DNA of 64,000 bases. Source: Saprospirales bacterium (GTDB taxonomy: Bacteria > Bacteroidota > Bacteroidia > Chitinophagales > Saprospiraceae). The stretch lies in the NCBI GenBank assembly GCA_016719895.1, contig JADJYG010000019.1:104316-168315 (forward strand), given 5' to 3'. Positions 32,895 to 42,457 of this stretch are shown here, in pieces. The notes under the pieces are model-generated. The model did not search any database and was not told the DNA's origin. It worked only from the letters and a program-made list of their open reading frames with translations. Position 1 is the first letter of the stretch, and the number at the start of each line of letters is the position of its first letter. The translations under genes were made by a program, and so were the position numbers.

Positions 32895-35657
32895 TCATAT
32901 CCGCAGCGCCAGGCTTACAAAATAGTTGGTGCCGGGCGCATAGATCACCTGGCTGGAATACAGACGCACGTCGGTAATGTCGTTGCGGTAGGCATTGCGG
33001 TACGCGTCGCGGCCGGAGGTGATGATGTTCAGGTTGTTGAGCAGGTTGTTTACCCCGACGTTGAGGTAAACGAAATAATCGCTGCGGATACGCCAGGATT
33101 TGCCGCCGAAAAAGTCGAGGGTAAAGGCTGCCGGGGCCCGTTGCTGGTCGATAATCAGGCGCCACAGGTCGGTGCCGCGGTCGAAAGGTTCCACAAAACC
33201 GGCGGTTCGGCGGGATTGGTCAAACTGATACCAGAAGTTGTCGGCCCAATTGAGCGTGAGGCTGGCAAACCAAAAGCGGCGGCTTTCGTACTTCACGCTG
33301 GCATAGGCCGTCGTTTGCGGCGTCCGGGGCACGTAAAAGTTTTTTTGATACACCGTTACGCCATCAAGGATGACCTCCGAGGTATTATCGAGCGTCAGGT
33401 AAAGTTTTGGCCGGGAGGTGTAGATGTATTCGCCCAGGTTGGCGGCGGCGCTGAACGTCCAGCCTATAATGGGCCGCGCTTCGATGGCCATTTCCACACC
33501 GGCGTGGCGGCGGTCGATGCCCGTAGTGAGGGAGGAGCCGAAAACGCCCGTGGTGGCGGCGTAAAAAAGGTAGTTGTCGTATTCCCCCCGGAATTGGGTG
33601 AGGTATCCCGTCAGGCGCGCTTTGTAGTTGGGCGCCCGCCAGATGTACCCGCCTTCCGCGCTTTGGATTTCATAGGGTTTGGCGTTGTCCACCGCCTGGT
33701 TGCGGGTGCGGGGCGACAGGAAAAGATCGCGGAACAAGGGCGCCCGCGTACCCAGTAAGCCGTTGGCATACAAATAATGGCGCCCGCTGATTTTGTAGGT
33801 AACGCCCGCTTTCAGGCTATAGGTATGGAAGGTTTGTTTATCGGAGTCTCCCAGCGACCCATCCGGGAAGCGGCCGTTTTGCATATACCCGGTGCGCCAG
33901 AAGCGGGTCAGGAAATTTTCAGCGGCGCCGAAAACGGAAAAACGCCGCAGGTTACCCCGCACCTGGATCCAGGCGCCGGCTTTGCGGATGTTTTCATCGT
34001 AGTCGAATCCGTAGATTTCGCCTTCCTTGACCACGTGGTTGGGGATTTGCAGGTCGTTGTCGCGGGCGGAGGGGTTGTCCGGCACATCCTGCTGGGCAAA
34101 CCGGTCCCAATCGACTATAAAGTCGCCACCCAGGATATCGTCCACGGTTTTGAAATTGCGGCCCTGATACCATTGGTAATTGGCGCCGCCGTTGAGCGCA
34201 AAGCGTTCGCCGAGCGACTGGCGCAACAACGCGTTGAAGCCGGCCTCCTTGCTGTCGCCGCGGAAATCGGCCACTACGTATTGCGCCCGTTTGCCGGTTA
34301 TGGTATTGCCGGGTATGCCATTGGCATTCTGAATGGATTCGGTATTGATGGTATTGGCCTCCCAGAGTGCCGCCCAATTGATCTGCCGCAGCGACTCGTT
34401 TTCCCGCAGTTGTTGCGCCCAGGCTTCGGCCTGAGCGGGGTCTTCGAGGGCGGAAGGCAAGCGGCGGTTGTAGTCGGGTTCGGGGCTGTTGGCGTTGAAC
34501 CAGTCGATCCGGGTAAAGCCGTTTTCTCCCCATTGGGCATAACCGGCCATCAGAATGTTGGTACCGCGGGAGGGCTTCCAGTCGTACCGCAGCAGGGCGA
34601 TCGGCTGGTGGCTGTGGCTAACGTTGGAATTTCGCTTTTCCCCGTTCCAATAGCCCCAGTTGGGGTTGTAGCGGGTATTGCCGGCCAGGTCGATCATTTC
34701 CTGGAAGGTATCGCTGACGCGGCCGCGGGCGTTGGGCGAGCCCAGCACGGTGAGGTTGAGGGCATGGCGGGGTCCGAATATTTTGTCGATGGATATGAAA
34801 TAAGCGTAGCCGTCGAAGAAGGTGCCGTCGTGCCAGCCTTCCTGTGCCAAGCGGCGGCTGCCGGATACCGACACCGCCCAGCCGCCGGGCATAAGGCCGG
34901 TGCTGGCCGTCAGCATCAGGCGGTGGTTGTAGGTGCGGTTACTCACGGCATAGGAGGCGCGGATTTGCTTGCGCTGGATACTGGCGCGGGTATCGATGTT
35001 GGAAGCGCCGCCGATCGCCGAAAAGGCGAACTCCGCCGGGTCGAGGCCGATGACGCTTTCGCGGTTGCGCAACACGTCGTTCAAGCCGCCGAATTCGCCG
35101 AAAAAGGCAATGCCCGTTTCGGGATCGTTAATGTTGATCCCGTTGAGAAAAACCGGAAAACTCTCGGAGTCGTACCCCCGTTCGCGAAACCGGAACACAC
35201 TCCAGCCGAAGCTGGAAGCATTTTGAAAAACGTCGCGCGAGGCGTGCAGCAGGTTGGCAATTTCGCCCAGGCCTTCACTTTCTTCTTCGGCCTCCTCCAG
35301 GGTGATGGTCGGAATATCCGTGGCATTTCCGCCGGAGACCGCATTCGGATCGCGTTTCAACGAGACGGTGACTTCCAGCGCCTCGCCGGCGCGAACAACG
35401 GCTCTTTGCTCGTGCGGAAGAAAGCCGGCGGAACTGACGGTCAGGGTGTATTCGCCGGCAGGCAAATCATCCAGGGCGAATTTCCCCCGGTTGTCGGTAG
35501 CGGCAAACCGGCCGGTTTGCGCAAGTACTACGGAAGCGTCGGCTACCGGGGCATTGTTGTCGGCTGCCGTCACCGTTCCAAGCAGGGCAGCCGTTTGGGC
35601 GCCTGCCGCCTGCACCAGCAGGAAAAGCAGGGCGGAGAAAAAGAATTTCTGGATCAT
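32895..35657 (-). CDS. TonB-dependent receptor with carboxypeptidase-like regulatory domain
   Basis: 920 residues. A signal peptide (FFFSALLFLLVQAAGAQ) is followed by a CarboxypepD_reg-like domain (LLGTVTAADNNAPVADASVV ... AGEYTLTVSSAGFLPHEQ), an acidic linker (TLEEAEEESEGLGE) that may carry the TonB contact, a plug domain (about 130-240, FPVFLNGININDPETG) and a 22-stranded-type beta barrel ending in ...YFVSLALRI, with the terminal aromatic/hydrophobic pattern of outer membrane proteins. There is no SusD partner. It is cotranscribed with the DUF5689 gene downstream and divergent from the nuclease gene. The substrate is unknown; DNA or oligonucleotide uptake is a hypothesis from context. Confidence 0.9.
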   Translation of the reverse strand: MIQKFFFSALLFLLVQAAGAQTAALLGTVTAADNNAPVADASVVLAQTGRFAATDNRGKFALDDLPAGEYTLTVSSAGFLPHEQRAVVRAGEALEVTVSLKRDPNAVSGGNATDIPTITLEEAEEESEGLGEIANLLHASRDVFQNASSFGWSVFRFRERGYDSESFPVFLNGININDPETGIAFFGEFGGLNDVLRNRESVIGLDPAEFAFSAIGGASNIDTRASIQRKQIRASYAVSNRTYNHRLMLTASTGLMPGGWAVSVSGSRRLAQEGWHDGTFFDGYAYFISIDKIFGPRHALNLTVLGSPNARGRVSDTFQEMIDLAGNTRYNPNWGYWNGEKRNSNVSHSHQPIALLRYDWKPSRGTNILMAGYAQWGENGFTRIDWFNANSPEPDYNRRLPSALEDPAQAEAWAQQLRENESLRQINWAALWEANTINTESIQNANGIPGNTITGKRAQYVVADFRGDSKEAGFNALLRQSLGERFALNGGANYQWYQGRNFKTVDDILGGDFIVDWDRFAQQDVPDNPSARDNDLQIPNHVVKEGEIYGFDYDENIRKAGAWIQVRGNLRRFSVFGAAENFLTRFWRTGYMQNGRFPDGSLGDSDKQTFHTYSLKAGVTYKISGRHYLYANGLLGTRAPLFRDLFLSPRTRNQAVDNAKPYEIQSAEGGYIWRAPNYKARLTGYLTQFRGEYDNYLFYAATTGVFGSSLTTGIDRRHAGVEMAIEARPIIGWTFSAAANLGEYIYTSRPKLYLTLDNTSEVILDGVTVYQKNFYVPRTPQTTAYASVKYESRRFWFASLTLNWADNFWYQFDQSRRTAGFVEPFDRGTDLWRLIIDQQRAPAAFTLDFFGGKSWRIRSDYFVYLNVGVNNLLNNLNIITSGRDAYRNAYRNDITDVRLYSSQVIYAPGTNYFVSLALRI

Positions 35658-35838
35658 TCAGTGAAAAAAAATGGGTTTGTAGGTAAGAATTTGACGCGCA
35701 GGTAAGGCCAACTCAATGGGGCCGTAAAGGTAGTATTCCGCCGGCTTGTATGGTTGCCTTATAAATGTAAATTAATTGCAAAGCCCGCATGAATACTGTG
35801 CAAATGCCGTTCCTTTGCGCCAAACATGTCGTATTCAT

Positions 35839-36879
35839 ATGAAAACTTGTATTGCCACTTGCGCCGGGTTACTGCTTTGCCTCGCCGCTTTTGCCCAAAA
35901 AGAAGAATACCGGGTAGCCGCTATCGGGTTTTACAACCTGGAAAACCTGTTCGACACGCTGGATAGCCCAACGACCAACGACGCCGATTTCCTGCCGGGT
36001 GGGCGCCTGCTTTGGAATGCGGAAAAATACGCCTCCAAACAGGCCAATATGGCCAGGATCATCAGCTTGCTGGCTGCCGACAAAACCCCCGACGGCGTAG
36101 CCCTGCTCGGTGTGGCCGAGGTGGAAAACCGCCTCGTGCTGGAAGACCTGGTGGCCCAGCCCGCCGTGAAAGACCGCAACTACCAGATCGTGCATTTCGA
36201 TTCCCCCGACGAACGCGGCATCGACGTCGGCCTCCTGTATCAGCCCAAATATTTTACCCTCACCGGCGCGCAAGCCCTGCCGGTATTGCTCAAGGACCCC
36301 AGCACCGGCGATCAGGATTTTACGCGCGATGTGCTGCTTGTCAGTGGGTTGTTCGACGGCGAGCTCCTGCACGTGCTGGTCAATCACTGGCCCTCCCGCC
36401 GGGGCGGCGAAAGCGCCTCGGCCTGGGCGCGCGCCGAGGCGGCCAAAGTATGCCGGCAGGTGGTGGACAGCCTGACGGCCCTCGACGAGAAATCGAAGAT
36501 TATTGTCATGGGCGATCTGAACGACGATCCCAACAATAAAAGCGTGGCACAGGTATTGCGCGCCGGACGCAGTGCAGACAAGCTCCGGGACGGCGATCTG
36601 TACAATCCCATGTACGACCTGTACCAAAACGGCGACGGCACCCTGGCCTACCGCGACGCCTGGAACCTGTTCGACCAAATGATCATTTCCAGGGGATTGG
36701 TGTGGAAGAAAGCCGGGGGCTGGCAATTTCACAAGCCGGTAGTTTACCGCCAACCCTGGATGTTTCAGGAAGGCGGCGCCTTTCAGGGATATCCCTTGCG
36801 CACCTATGTGGGCGATATTTTTCTGAATGGATACAGCGACCACCTGCCGGTGTACCTGCTGTTTCTGAAACGGAAATAG
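35839..36879 (+). CDS. Exported endonuclease/exonuclease/phosphatase family protein
   Basis: 346 residues from the ATG at 35839, which opens on a signal peptide (TCIATCAGLLLCLAAFAQ). EEP fold motifs are: FYNLENLFDTLDSP, LGVAEVENRLVLEDL (catalytic Glu), IDVGLLYQP, LVNHWPSRRGGE (His), MGDLNDDPNN (Asp/Asn) and the C-terminal YSDHLPVYL (Asp-His pair). All the residues needed for metal-dependent phosphoesterase activity are present. A TTCCTTTG, one mismatch from TAnnTTTG, lies at 35810-35817. It is divergent from the TonB receptor gene, sharing about 180 bases of upstream DNA. Confidence 0.88.
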   Translation: MKTCIATCAGLLLCLAAFAQKEEYRVAAIGFYNLENLFDTLDSPTTNDADFLPGGRLLWNAEKYASKQANMARIISLLAADKTPDGVALLGVAEVENRLVLEDLVAQPAVKDRNYQIVHFDSPDERGIDVGLLYQPKYFTLTGAQALPVLLKDPSTGDQDFTRDVLLVSGLFDGELLHVLVNHWPSRRGGESASAWARAEAAKVCRQVVDSLTALDEKSKIIVMGDLNDDPNNKSVAQVLRAGRSADKLRDGDLYNPMYDLYQNGDGTLAYRDAWNLFDQMIISRGLVWKKAGGWQFHKPVVYRQPWMFQEGGAFQGYPLRTYVGDIFLNGYSDHLPVYLLFLKRK

Positions 36880-36883
36880 ATCG

Positions 36884-38188
36884 TTACCCGCGGGCGCCGG
36901 CGAGCCAAACCGCTTCTACTTCCTCCGGGCTGGTTTTAAACATCTTCATGACCTTCACCTCATAGCCGCCGACCGGGATGACCGTGCCTTCCTCCGGGAT
37001 GCCGTCGAAGACTTTGAGCAACAGTCCGGCCAGGGTTTCGTAGTCGTCGTCGAGCGGAAAACGCTCCGGCAGGCTTTCATTGATCCGTTCCAGGTTGGTG
37101 TGCGCCCGGATACGCCAGCTGCGTTCGCCGGTCTTGACTACCGCCGGTATTTCCTGGTCGTGCTCGTCCTGTATTTCGCCGACCAGTTCTTCCACGATAT
37201 CCTCCATGGTGACCAGGCCCACCGTGCCGCCGAATTCATTGGTGACCACGGCGATTTGGCGCCGCTCCTTTTGAAATTGCCGGAGCAGCTGAACGATCTT
37301 TTTGTTCAGGTGGACGTACAATACCGGCCGCATCAGGTCGCGCAGGGTTTGTCCGTTGTTGGCTATGACGGTTGCCAGCAGGTCTTTAGCCATCACGAAG
37401 CCGATGATTTGATCGAGCGAGTCTTCATACACCGGATAGCGCGAATAGCCTTCGCGAAGCGTAAAGGCAACCGCCTCCGGCAAGGGCGTATCGGCATCGA
37501 TTCCAATAATTTGCGTGCGGGGCGTATAAATTTGCTTGACCAGGCGTTCGTCAAAATCGAAGACATTCTGTATCAGTTCGCGTTCGGAAGCCTGAATCGC
37601 GCCGCCCTCGGCGCTTTCGGTGATGATCATTTTTAGTTCTTCCTCCGAGTGAATTTCGGAATGCGGCACGGGCTGGATGCCGATTATTTTCAGTAAAAAG
37701 TTGGCCAGGCCATTGAGCATCCAGATAAAGGGTCGGAAAACAAGATAAAAGGCCTTCAAGGGCCAGGCAACCCACAGGGTAGTGCTGGTGGGGAAACGGA
37801 TAGCCAGCGATTTCGGCGCCAGCTCGCCGAAGACGATGTGTAGTACGGTGATAGTGGTAAATGCAATGGGCAGCGAAATGCTGTGAGCAAGTTCGGGGTC
37901 GGGGTGCATGCCCATCAGCGCCATGGCCTTGATAATAATCGCGCCCACCACCGGTTCGCCGATCCAGCCCAGGCCCAGGCTGGCCAGGGTGATCCCCAAT
38001 TGCGTGGCGGCCAGGTAGCTGTCCAGGTGGGAGACCACGCTCTCCGCTACCCGGGCCATGCTGTTGCTGCTGATACGGACCTGAATCTGGGACAGGCGTA
38101 CCTTAACGATAGCGAACTCCGCCGCAACAAAAAAACCGTTTAAAAAAACGAGCAGGATAGTGATGAAGATATCGGTCAGCATGTACAA
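36884..38188 (-). CDS. CNNM/hemolysin family protein with CBS domains
   Basis: 434 residues. The N-terminal CNNM (DUF21) transmembrane domain (about 1-190) includes FFVAAEFAIVKVRLSQIQ and HIVFGELAPKSLAIRFP. A CBS pair (about 205-330) has VKQIYTPRTQIIGIDAD and AVVTNEFGGTVGLVTMEDIVEELVGEI, written here only in part: the EFGGTVGLVTMEDI motif is characteristic. A CorC_HlyC domain completes the C-terminus (LLLKVFDGIPEEGTVIPVGG). The family moves Mg2+/Co2+ or exports Mg2+; hemolysin is a historical name. It is convergent with the nuclease gene, 4 bases apart. Confidence 0.92.
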   Translation of the reverse strand: MYMLTDIFITILLVFLNGFFVAAEFAIVKVRLSQIQVRISSNSMARVAESVVSHLDSYLAATQLGITLASLGLGWIGEPVVGAIIIKAMALMGMHPDPELAHSISLPIAFTTITVLHIVFGELAPKSLAIRFPTSTTLWVAWPLKAFYLVFRPFIWMLNGLANFLLKIIGIQPVPHSEIHSEEELKMIITESAEGGAIQASERELIQNVFDFDERLVKQIYTPRTQIIGIDADTPLPEAVAFTLREGYSRYPVYEDSLDQIIGFVMAKDLLATVIANNGQTLRDLMRPVLYVHLNKKIVQLLRQFQKERRQIAVVTNEFGGTVGLVTMEDIVEELVGEIQDEHDQEIPAVVKTGERSWRIRAHTNLERINESLPERFPLDDDYETLAGLLLKVFDGIPEEGTVIPVGGYEVKVMKMFKTSPEEVEAVWLAGARG

Positions 38189-38283
38189 AAATTAGAAACG
38201 GGCCGGTTTTGAATGGCCCCAAATATAGTATTTATTCTCCAGCTGCGGGGGAGCGGGGGAGCTTGCCCTTGAACCAGCCGCGT

Positions 38284-38889
38284 CTATTCCACTGTATAGA
38301 CGAACGCCCGGAAATACCCGCTGTCGACCGGCGCCATGGCGCCCGCCCCGCTGAGCAGCAAGCCGGAAAACCGGCCAAAAATGGTGTCGTTTTCGAAGCC
38401 ATCCACCCAAACGGCAATGTCGTCGCTAACCGCGTTGGACACGCCGGTAAAATTGAAGGAATCGCGCAGGCTGAACTCGACCCCGCCCCAATGGAAATCT
38501 TTCAGCTGGAGTTTGGCGAAAGCCGGCATGTAGGGATATCCGGCATTCGCGCCGTCAAATTCGAAGCCAAGCGCTATGCCGAAGCGGGGCTGCAGCGGAT
38601 CATCCTGCCGGATGATTTCCACGTAGTGCCGGGCGGGGCTATACCAGTTGCTGAGGGTATCGAGTTGGGCGTTGGTCAGCCCTAGGTTGCGGCGGTAGGG
38701 TTGCCGTTCGCGTTGCATGCGGCTGGGGAGTTCGAGCTTTTGGCTATTAAACCTGCACGTAATGCCATTTTCGGGTGGTTTTTCACCACTTAAAACACTA
38801 AAAAGCACTAAAACCGCACTAAAGCTCAGATAGCGCAGCGAAGGCCTCTGTAACGAGTGGTACCAAACCATCGCGGGTAATTTGTTCAC
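38284..38889 (-). CDS. Unknown exported protein
   Basis: 201 residues, not recognised. A possible signal is LRYLSFSAVLVLFSVLSG (about 18-35). The middle (LGLTNAQLDTLSNWYSPARH) and the C-terminal half (FHWGGVEFSLRDSFNFTG, SNAVSDDIAVWVDGFENDTI) look like a folded, beta-rich domain. There is an alternative start at 38871. It is between the CNNM gene and valS on the same strand, 30 bases after valS start region's end, with no functional hint. Confidence 0.6.
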   Translation of the reverse strand: MNKLPAMVWYHSLQRPSLRYLSFSAVLVLFSVLSGEKPPENGITCRFNSQKLELPSRMQRERQPYRRNLGLTNAQLDTLSNWYSPARHYVEIIRQDDPLQPRFGIALGFEFDGANAGYPYMPAFAKLQLKDFHWGGVEFSLRDSFNFTGVSNAVSDDIAVWVDGFENDTIFGRFSGLLLSGAGAMAPVDSGYFRAFVYTVE

Positions 38890-38919
38890 AGTTGAAATTC
38901 AGGAGCAATCCTTTAGGTT

Positions 38920-41598
38920 TTACCTCCTTAGTTTTTCCAGCGATTCTTCCAATATCCGTATGCGCGCCAGGGCGTCAGCCTGTTTCTGGCGTTCATTCTC
39001 CACTACTGCCGCCGGGGCGCCACTGACAAAACGCTCGTTGCCGAGTTTAGCCTCGATCGAGCGGAGAAAACCCCGCTGGTAATCGAGCTCCGCTTGGAGT
39101 TTAGCGGACTCCGCGGCCACATCGAGCGCCTGGTTGATCTCGATATAGAATTTGTCGGTACCGCAAATAAACGACTTGCTGCCGGGCGGTTCGCTGCCGG
39201 TGAGCGTCAGTTCGGAAAGTACCGCCAGTTTCATAACCATTTCGCGCAGGCCTTCGCGTTCGAACAGGGCGCTGGCCGAAGCAGAAGTTTGCACGGCCAT
39301 TTTCAGCGCCTCCCGGGGTTTAACCTGGTTTTGGTTGCGCAGGTCGCGCACCTTGGCCACCACTTCTTTGGCTTCTTCCATTTGTCCGATCAGCGCTTCA
39401 TCCGGCTGGCCCGGCGCCGGGTAGGCCTGCAGCATACAATCGTCGCCCGGCGCGCGTTCGCGCAGCTGGTGCCATATCTCCTCCGTAATGAACGGCATAA
39501 ACGGATGGAGGGCCACCATCAGGTCGGAATACAGGTCGAGGGTTGCTTCGTACGTGGCCTGGTCGATGGGGTTTTCAAAGCCGGGCTTTATCATTTCGAG
39601 GTACCAGGAACAGAAATCATCCCAGATAAAACCATACAAGGTGAGCAGGCCCTCGCTCAGGCGAAAGTTGTTAAAGTCGGACTCCACATCGGCGAGCACC
39701 TGTTTGAATTTTTCCCGCATCCAGCGCACGGCCAGGCCGTTCTTCCGGGCTTCCGCTTCGTTTTCCGCCTGTTCGCTCCGCTGCCAGCCTTTCACCAGGC
39801 GCAGGGCATTCCAGAGTTTGTTGCAGAAATTCCGCCCGTTCTCGCACAGTTTTTCGTCAAACAAAATATCGTTGCCGGCGGCGGCGCTCGACATCAGGCC
39901 GTAGCGCACGCTGTCGGCGCCGTAATCGTCGAGCAATTTCAGGGCATCGGGGGAGTTGCCCAGCGACTTGGACATCTTTCGCCGCTGTTTGTCGCGCACC
40001 ATGCCGGTAAAATACACGGCCCGGAACGGGCGTTGGCCCTGGTATTCATAGCCAGCCATGATCATGCGGGCCACCCAAAAAAAGATGATATCCCAGCCGG
40101 TCACCAGCACGGAGGTCGGGTAATAATACCGGATTTCGCCATCCGGTTGCCGGAAACCGTCAAACACGCTGATGGGCCAAAGCCAGGACGAGGCCCAGGT
40201 ATCGAGCACGTCTTCGTCCTGGCGCAGGTCGCCGGGGCCGAGTTGCGCGTTGCCGGTAGCCGCCCGCGCTTGCGCCAGGGCTTCCTCCGCATTTGGCGCC
40301 ACGAATACGTGGGTTTCCTGGTTCATGGATTCCGACCGGAGGTACCAGGCCGGAATACGCTGCCCCCACCAGAGCTGACGCGAGATACACCAGTCGCGCA
40401 GGTTTTCCATCCAGTTGCGGTAAAGGTTCTGGAAATTATCGGGATAAAACTGAATCTCCCGGTCCAGGACGGCTTTGAGCGCCGGCGCGCCCAGATCGCT
40501 CATGCGGACGAACCACTGGAGCGAGAGTTTGGGCTCCACCACCGAGTTGGTCCGCTCGGAACGGCCGATTTTAGTGACGTAATCTTCCAGTTTCACCAGG
40601 TGGCCGCTTTCTTCCAACAGCGGTTTCATGCGTTTACGCGCTTCAAAGCGGTCGAGTCCAACCAGGGGTTTATAGGCACACTGGTCGTTCAGCCGGCCTT
40701 CGTCGTCCAGGCTATCGATGACCGGCAGTTGGTGCCGTTGCCCGATCTCATAGTCGTTCGGGTCGTGCGCCGGAGTGATCTTGAGGGCGCCGGTGCCAAA
40801 CTCTATATCCACATAATCATCGGAGATAACCGGAACAGCCCGGTCGATCAGCGGGATGCGGACGTTTTTACCAACCAAGTTCCGGTAGCGCGGGTCTTTG
40901 GGGTTGACGGCCACCGCCACGTCGGCAAAGATCGTTTCGGGGCGTTGCGTGGCCAGGACAATGCCTTCGGAATCCGAGCCTTCCAGCAGGTATTTGATGT
41001 AAAACAGTTGCGCCTGTTCTTCGTTGTACAACACTTCTTCGTTCGACAGTACGGTTTTCGCCTCCGGGTCCCAGTTGACCATGCGCAGGCCGCGGTACAG
41101 TTTTCCTTTTTGGAACAGGTCAGCAAACACCTGGATGCAATCTTCGTAATAACCCTTATCCATCGTAAATGCCGTGCGCGACCAATCGCAGGAAGCGCCC
41201 AGGCGGCGCAGTTGCTGCAGAATGATGCCGCCGTATTTGTCTTTCCACTGGTAGGCATATTCCATAAATTGTTCGCGGGTAAGGTCGGCCTTGCGAAGTT
41301 TTTTTTCTTCGCGCAGCCAGCGCACCACCTTGGCCTCGGTGGCGATGGAGGCATGGTCGGTGCCCGGCACCCAACAGGCATTTTTGCCGTCGAGGCGGGC
41401 CTTGCGGATCAGAATGTCCTGGATGGTGTTGTTCAACATGTGCCCCATATGCAACACGCCGGTGACATTGGGTGGCGGAATAACGATCGTAAACGGCTCG
41501 CGGTCATCGGGAACAGAATGAAAATAGCCGGATTTTTCCCAGTGCGCATACCACCGGGATTCAATGTCAGACGGATTATAACGGGAGGAAAGTTCCAT
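38920..41598 (-). CDS. valS: Valyl-tRNA synthetase
   Basis: 892 residues. Class I synthetase: the HIGH motif reads HMGH (residues 50-53) in PPPNVTGVLHMGHMLN; the KMSKS motif is present as KMSKSLGNSPD. The CP1 editing domain contains ATQRPETIFADVAVAVNP. The anticodon-binding region is followed by a C-terminal coiled-coil arm (from about 820, ALDVAAESAKLQAELDYQ), typical of ValRS. Length is normal for Bacteroidota. It attaches valine to tRNA-Val. Upstream on the other strand is the cold shock gene. Confidence 0.97.
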   Translation of the reverse strand: MELSSRYNPSDIESRWYAHWEKSGYFHSVPDDREPFTIVIPPPNVTGVLHMGHMLNNTIQDILIRKARLDGKNACWVPGTDHASIATEAKVVRWLREEKKLRKADLTREQFMEYAYQWKDKYGGIILQQLRRLGASCDWSRTAFTMDKGYYEDCIQVFADLFQKGKLYRGLRMVNWDPEAKTVLSNEEVLYNEEQAQLFYIKYLLEGSDSEGIVLATQRPETIFADVAVAVNPKDPRYRNLVGKNVRIPLIDRAVPVISDDYVDIEFGTGALKITPAHDPNDYEIGQRHQLPVIDSLDDEGRLNDQCAYKPLVGLDRFEARKRMKPLLEESGHLVKLEDYVTKIGRSERTNSVVEPKLSLQWFVRMSDLGAPALKAVLDREIQFYPDNFQNLYRNWMENLRDWCISRQLWWGQRIPAWYLRSESMNQETHVFVAPNAEEALAQARAATGNAQLGPGDLRQDEDVLDTWASSWLWPISVFDGFRQPDGEIRYYYPTSVLVTGWDIIFFWVARMIMAGYEYQGQRPFRAVYFTGMVRDKQRRKMSKSLGNSPDALKLLDDYGADSVRYGLMSSAAAGNDILFDEKLCENGRNFCNKLWNALRLVKGWQRSEQAENEAEARKNGLAVRWMREKFKQVLADVESDFNNFRLSEGLLTLYGFIWDDFCSWYLEMIKPGFENPIDQATYEATLDLYSDLMVALHPFMPFITEEIWHQLRERAPGDDCMLQAYPAPGQPDEALIGQMEEAKEVVAKVRDLRNQNQVKPREALKMAVQTSASASALFEREGLREMVMKLAVLSELTLTGSEPPGSKSFICGTDKFYIEINQALDVAAESAKLQAELDYQRGFLRSIEAKLGNERFVSGAPAAVVENERQKQADALARIRILEESLEKLRR

Positions 41599-41728
41599 AT
41601 GTCAGCGTTAGCGGGTATTCGCAGGTAAAACAGGAAAAAATGGACGCCGCAAATATCGTTTTTCCCCTGTTCTTCATATAGTTATGTTAATGATTTTAAA
41701 AAAAAGTCCAGCACCCGAAAAATATTTG

Positions 41729-41736
41729 CAACTTTG
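41729..41736 (+). promoter_or_regulatory. Candidate -7 promoter box for the cold shock gene
   Basis: CAACTTTG is one mismatch from TAnnTTTG and lies 46 bases before the csp ATG, in an A-rich region (AAAAATATTTG just upstream). A long 5' leader is usual for cold shock genes. Confidence 0.3.
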
Positions 41737-41781
41737 CGCCGGCATGTTGCCAAGCATCATTTATTAAAGTTTCTTTTACCA

Positions 41782-41973
41782 ATGTACAGTGGAACCGTAA
41801 AATTCTTTAATGAAACCAAAGGTTTTGGTTTTATTATCGATTCCTCCACCAAAGAGGAAATCTTTGTTCACGTCAGCGGCCTGATCGACAGCGTCCGCGA
41901 AGGGGACAACGTCACGTTCGATACCCAGCGTGGCAAAAAAGGCATGAACGCAGTAAATGTCAAACTGGCTTAA
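41782..41973 (+). CDS. Cold shock domain protein (CspA family)
   Basis: 63 residues from the ATG at 41782; an upstream in-frame ATG at 41734 adds unrelated sequence. RNP1 (GFGFI) and RNP2 (IFVHVS) motifs are seen in YSGTVKFFNETKGFGFIID and EEIFVHVSGL. The protein binds single-stranded RNA/DNA and prevents secondary structure at low temperature or during translation stress. It is followed by a strong terminator. Confidence 0.95.
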   Translation: MYSGTVKFFNETKGFGFIIDSSTKEEIFVHVSGLIDSVREGDNVTFDTQRGKKGMNAVNVKLA

Positions 41974-42010
41974 ACGCCCGGAAGACATTTGAAGTGATAC
42001 CATGTTGAAA

Positions 42011-42039
42011 CCCCCGCCGGATCGCCGGCGGGGGTTTTT
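42011..42039 (+). terminator. Rho-independent terminator after csp
   Basis: CCCCCGCCGG (42011-42020), loop ATCG, CCGGCGGGGG (42025-42034), then TTTTT (42035-42039): a perfect 10-bp GC stem with a T-run. It ends 17 bases before the arfB start. Confidence 0.92.
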
Positions 42040-42055
42040 GTATTTTAAGAGCACA

Positions 42056-42457
42056 ATGGAAACCGCAATCTTGTTGGAAGAGTTCACGTACCGCACGTCC
42101 CGCTCCGGGGGCAAGGGCGGTCAAAACGTCAACAAAGTGGAGACGAAGGTGGAAGCATGCCTGGATGTAGCGGCCTCCGAGGCCCTGACGCCGCCGGAAA
42201 AGGCTTTGATCTTTGAAAACCTGGCCCATCGGATTTCCGCCAGCGGCATCCTTGCCGCTTCCTGCCAAACCGAACGCTCCCAACTGGCAAACAAAGAGAA
42301 AGCAAGCGCGAAACTGCTGGCCCTGGTTCAAAAAGCGCTGATCCGGCCCAAAAAACGCAAACGCACCCGTATCCCACCGGAAGTGAAAGCCGCCCGGCTG
42401 GAGGCTAAAAAACGGCAGTCGGAGAAAAAAGCCGCCCGGCGTATCGACCCGCGCTAA
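42056..42457 (+). CDS. arfB: Alternative ribosome-rescue factor / aminoacyl-tRNA hydrolase ArfB
   Basis: 133 residues from the ATG at 42056. The release-factor catalytic loop is RTSRSGGKGGQNVNKVETKV, with the GGQ triplet at about residues 21-23. The C-terminal tail is very basic (KKRKRTRIPPEVKAARLEAK... ) and would enter the empty mRNA channel of a stalled ribosome. The protein releases peptides from stalled ribosomes without a stop codon. Its TAA stop (42455-42457) overlaps the stop of the convergent OmpA-type gene. Confidence 0.92.
   Translation: METAILLEEFTYRTSRSGGKGGQNVNKVETKVEACLDVAASEALTPPEKALIFENLAHRISASGILAASCQTERSQLANKEKASAKLLALVQKALIRPKKRKRTRIPPEVKAARLEAKKRQSEKKAARRIDPR

Noticed and set aside
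33777..35705. 642-codon open frame antisense to the TonB receptor
   Set aside because: Shadow frame; the receptor's signal peptide, plug and barrel are clear on the other strand.
39094..41628. 844-codon open frame antisense to valS
   Set aside because: Shadow frame of a highly conserved gene; composition is His/Gln/Phe-rich without domains.
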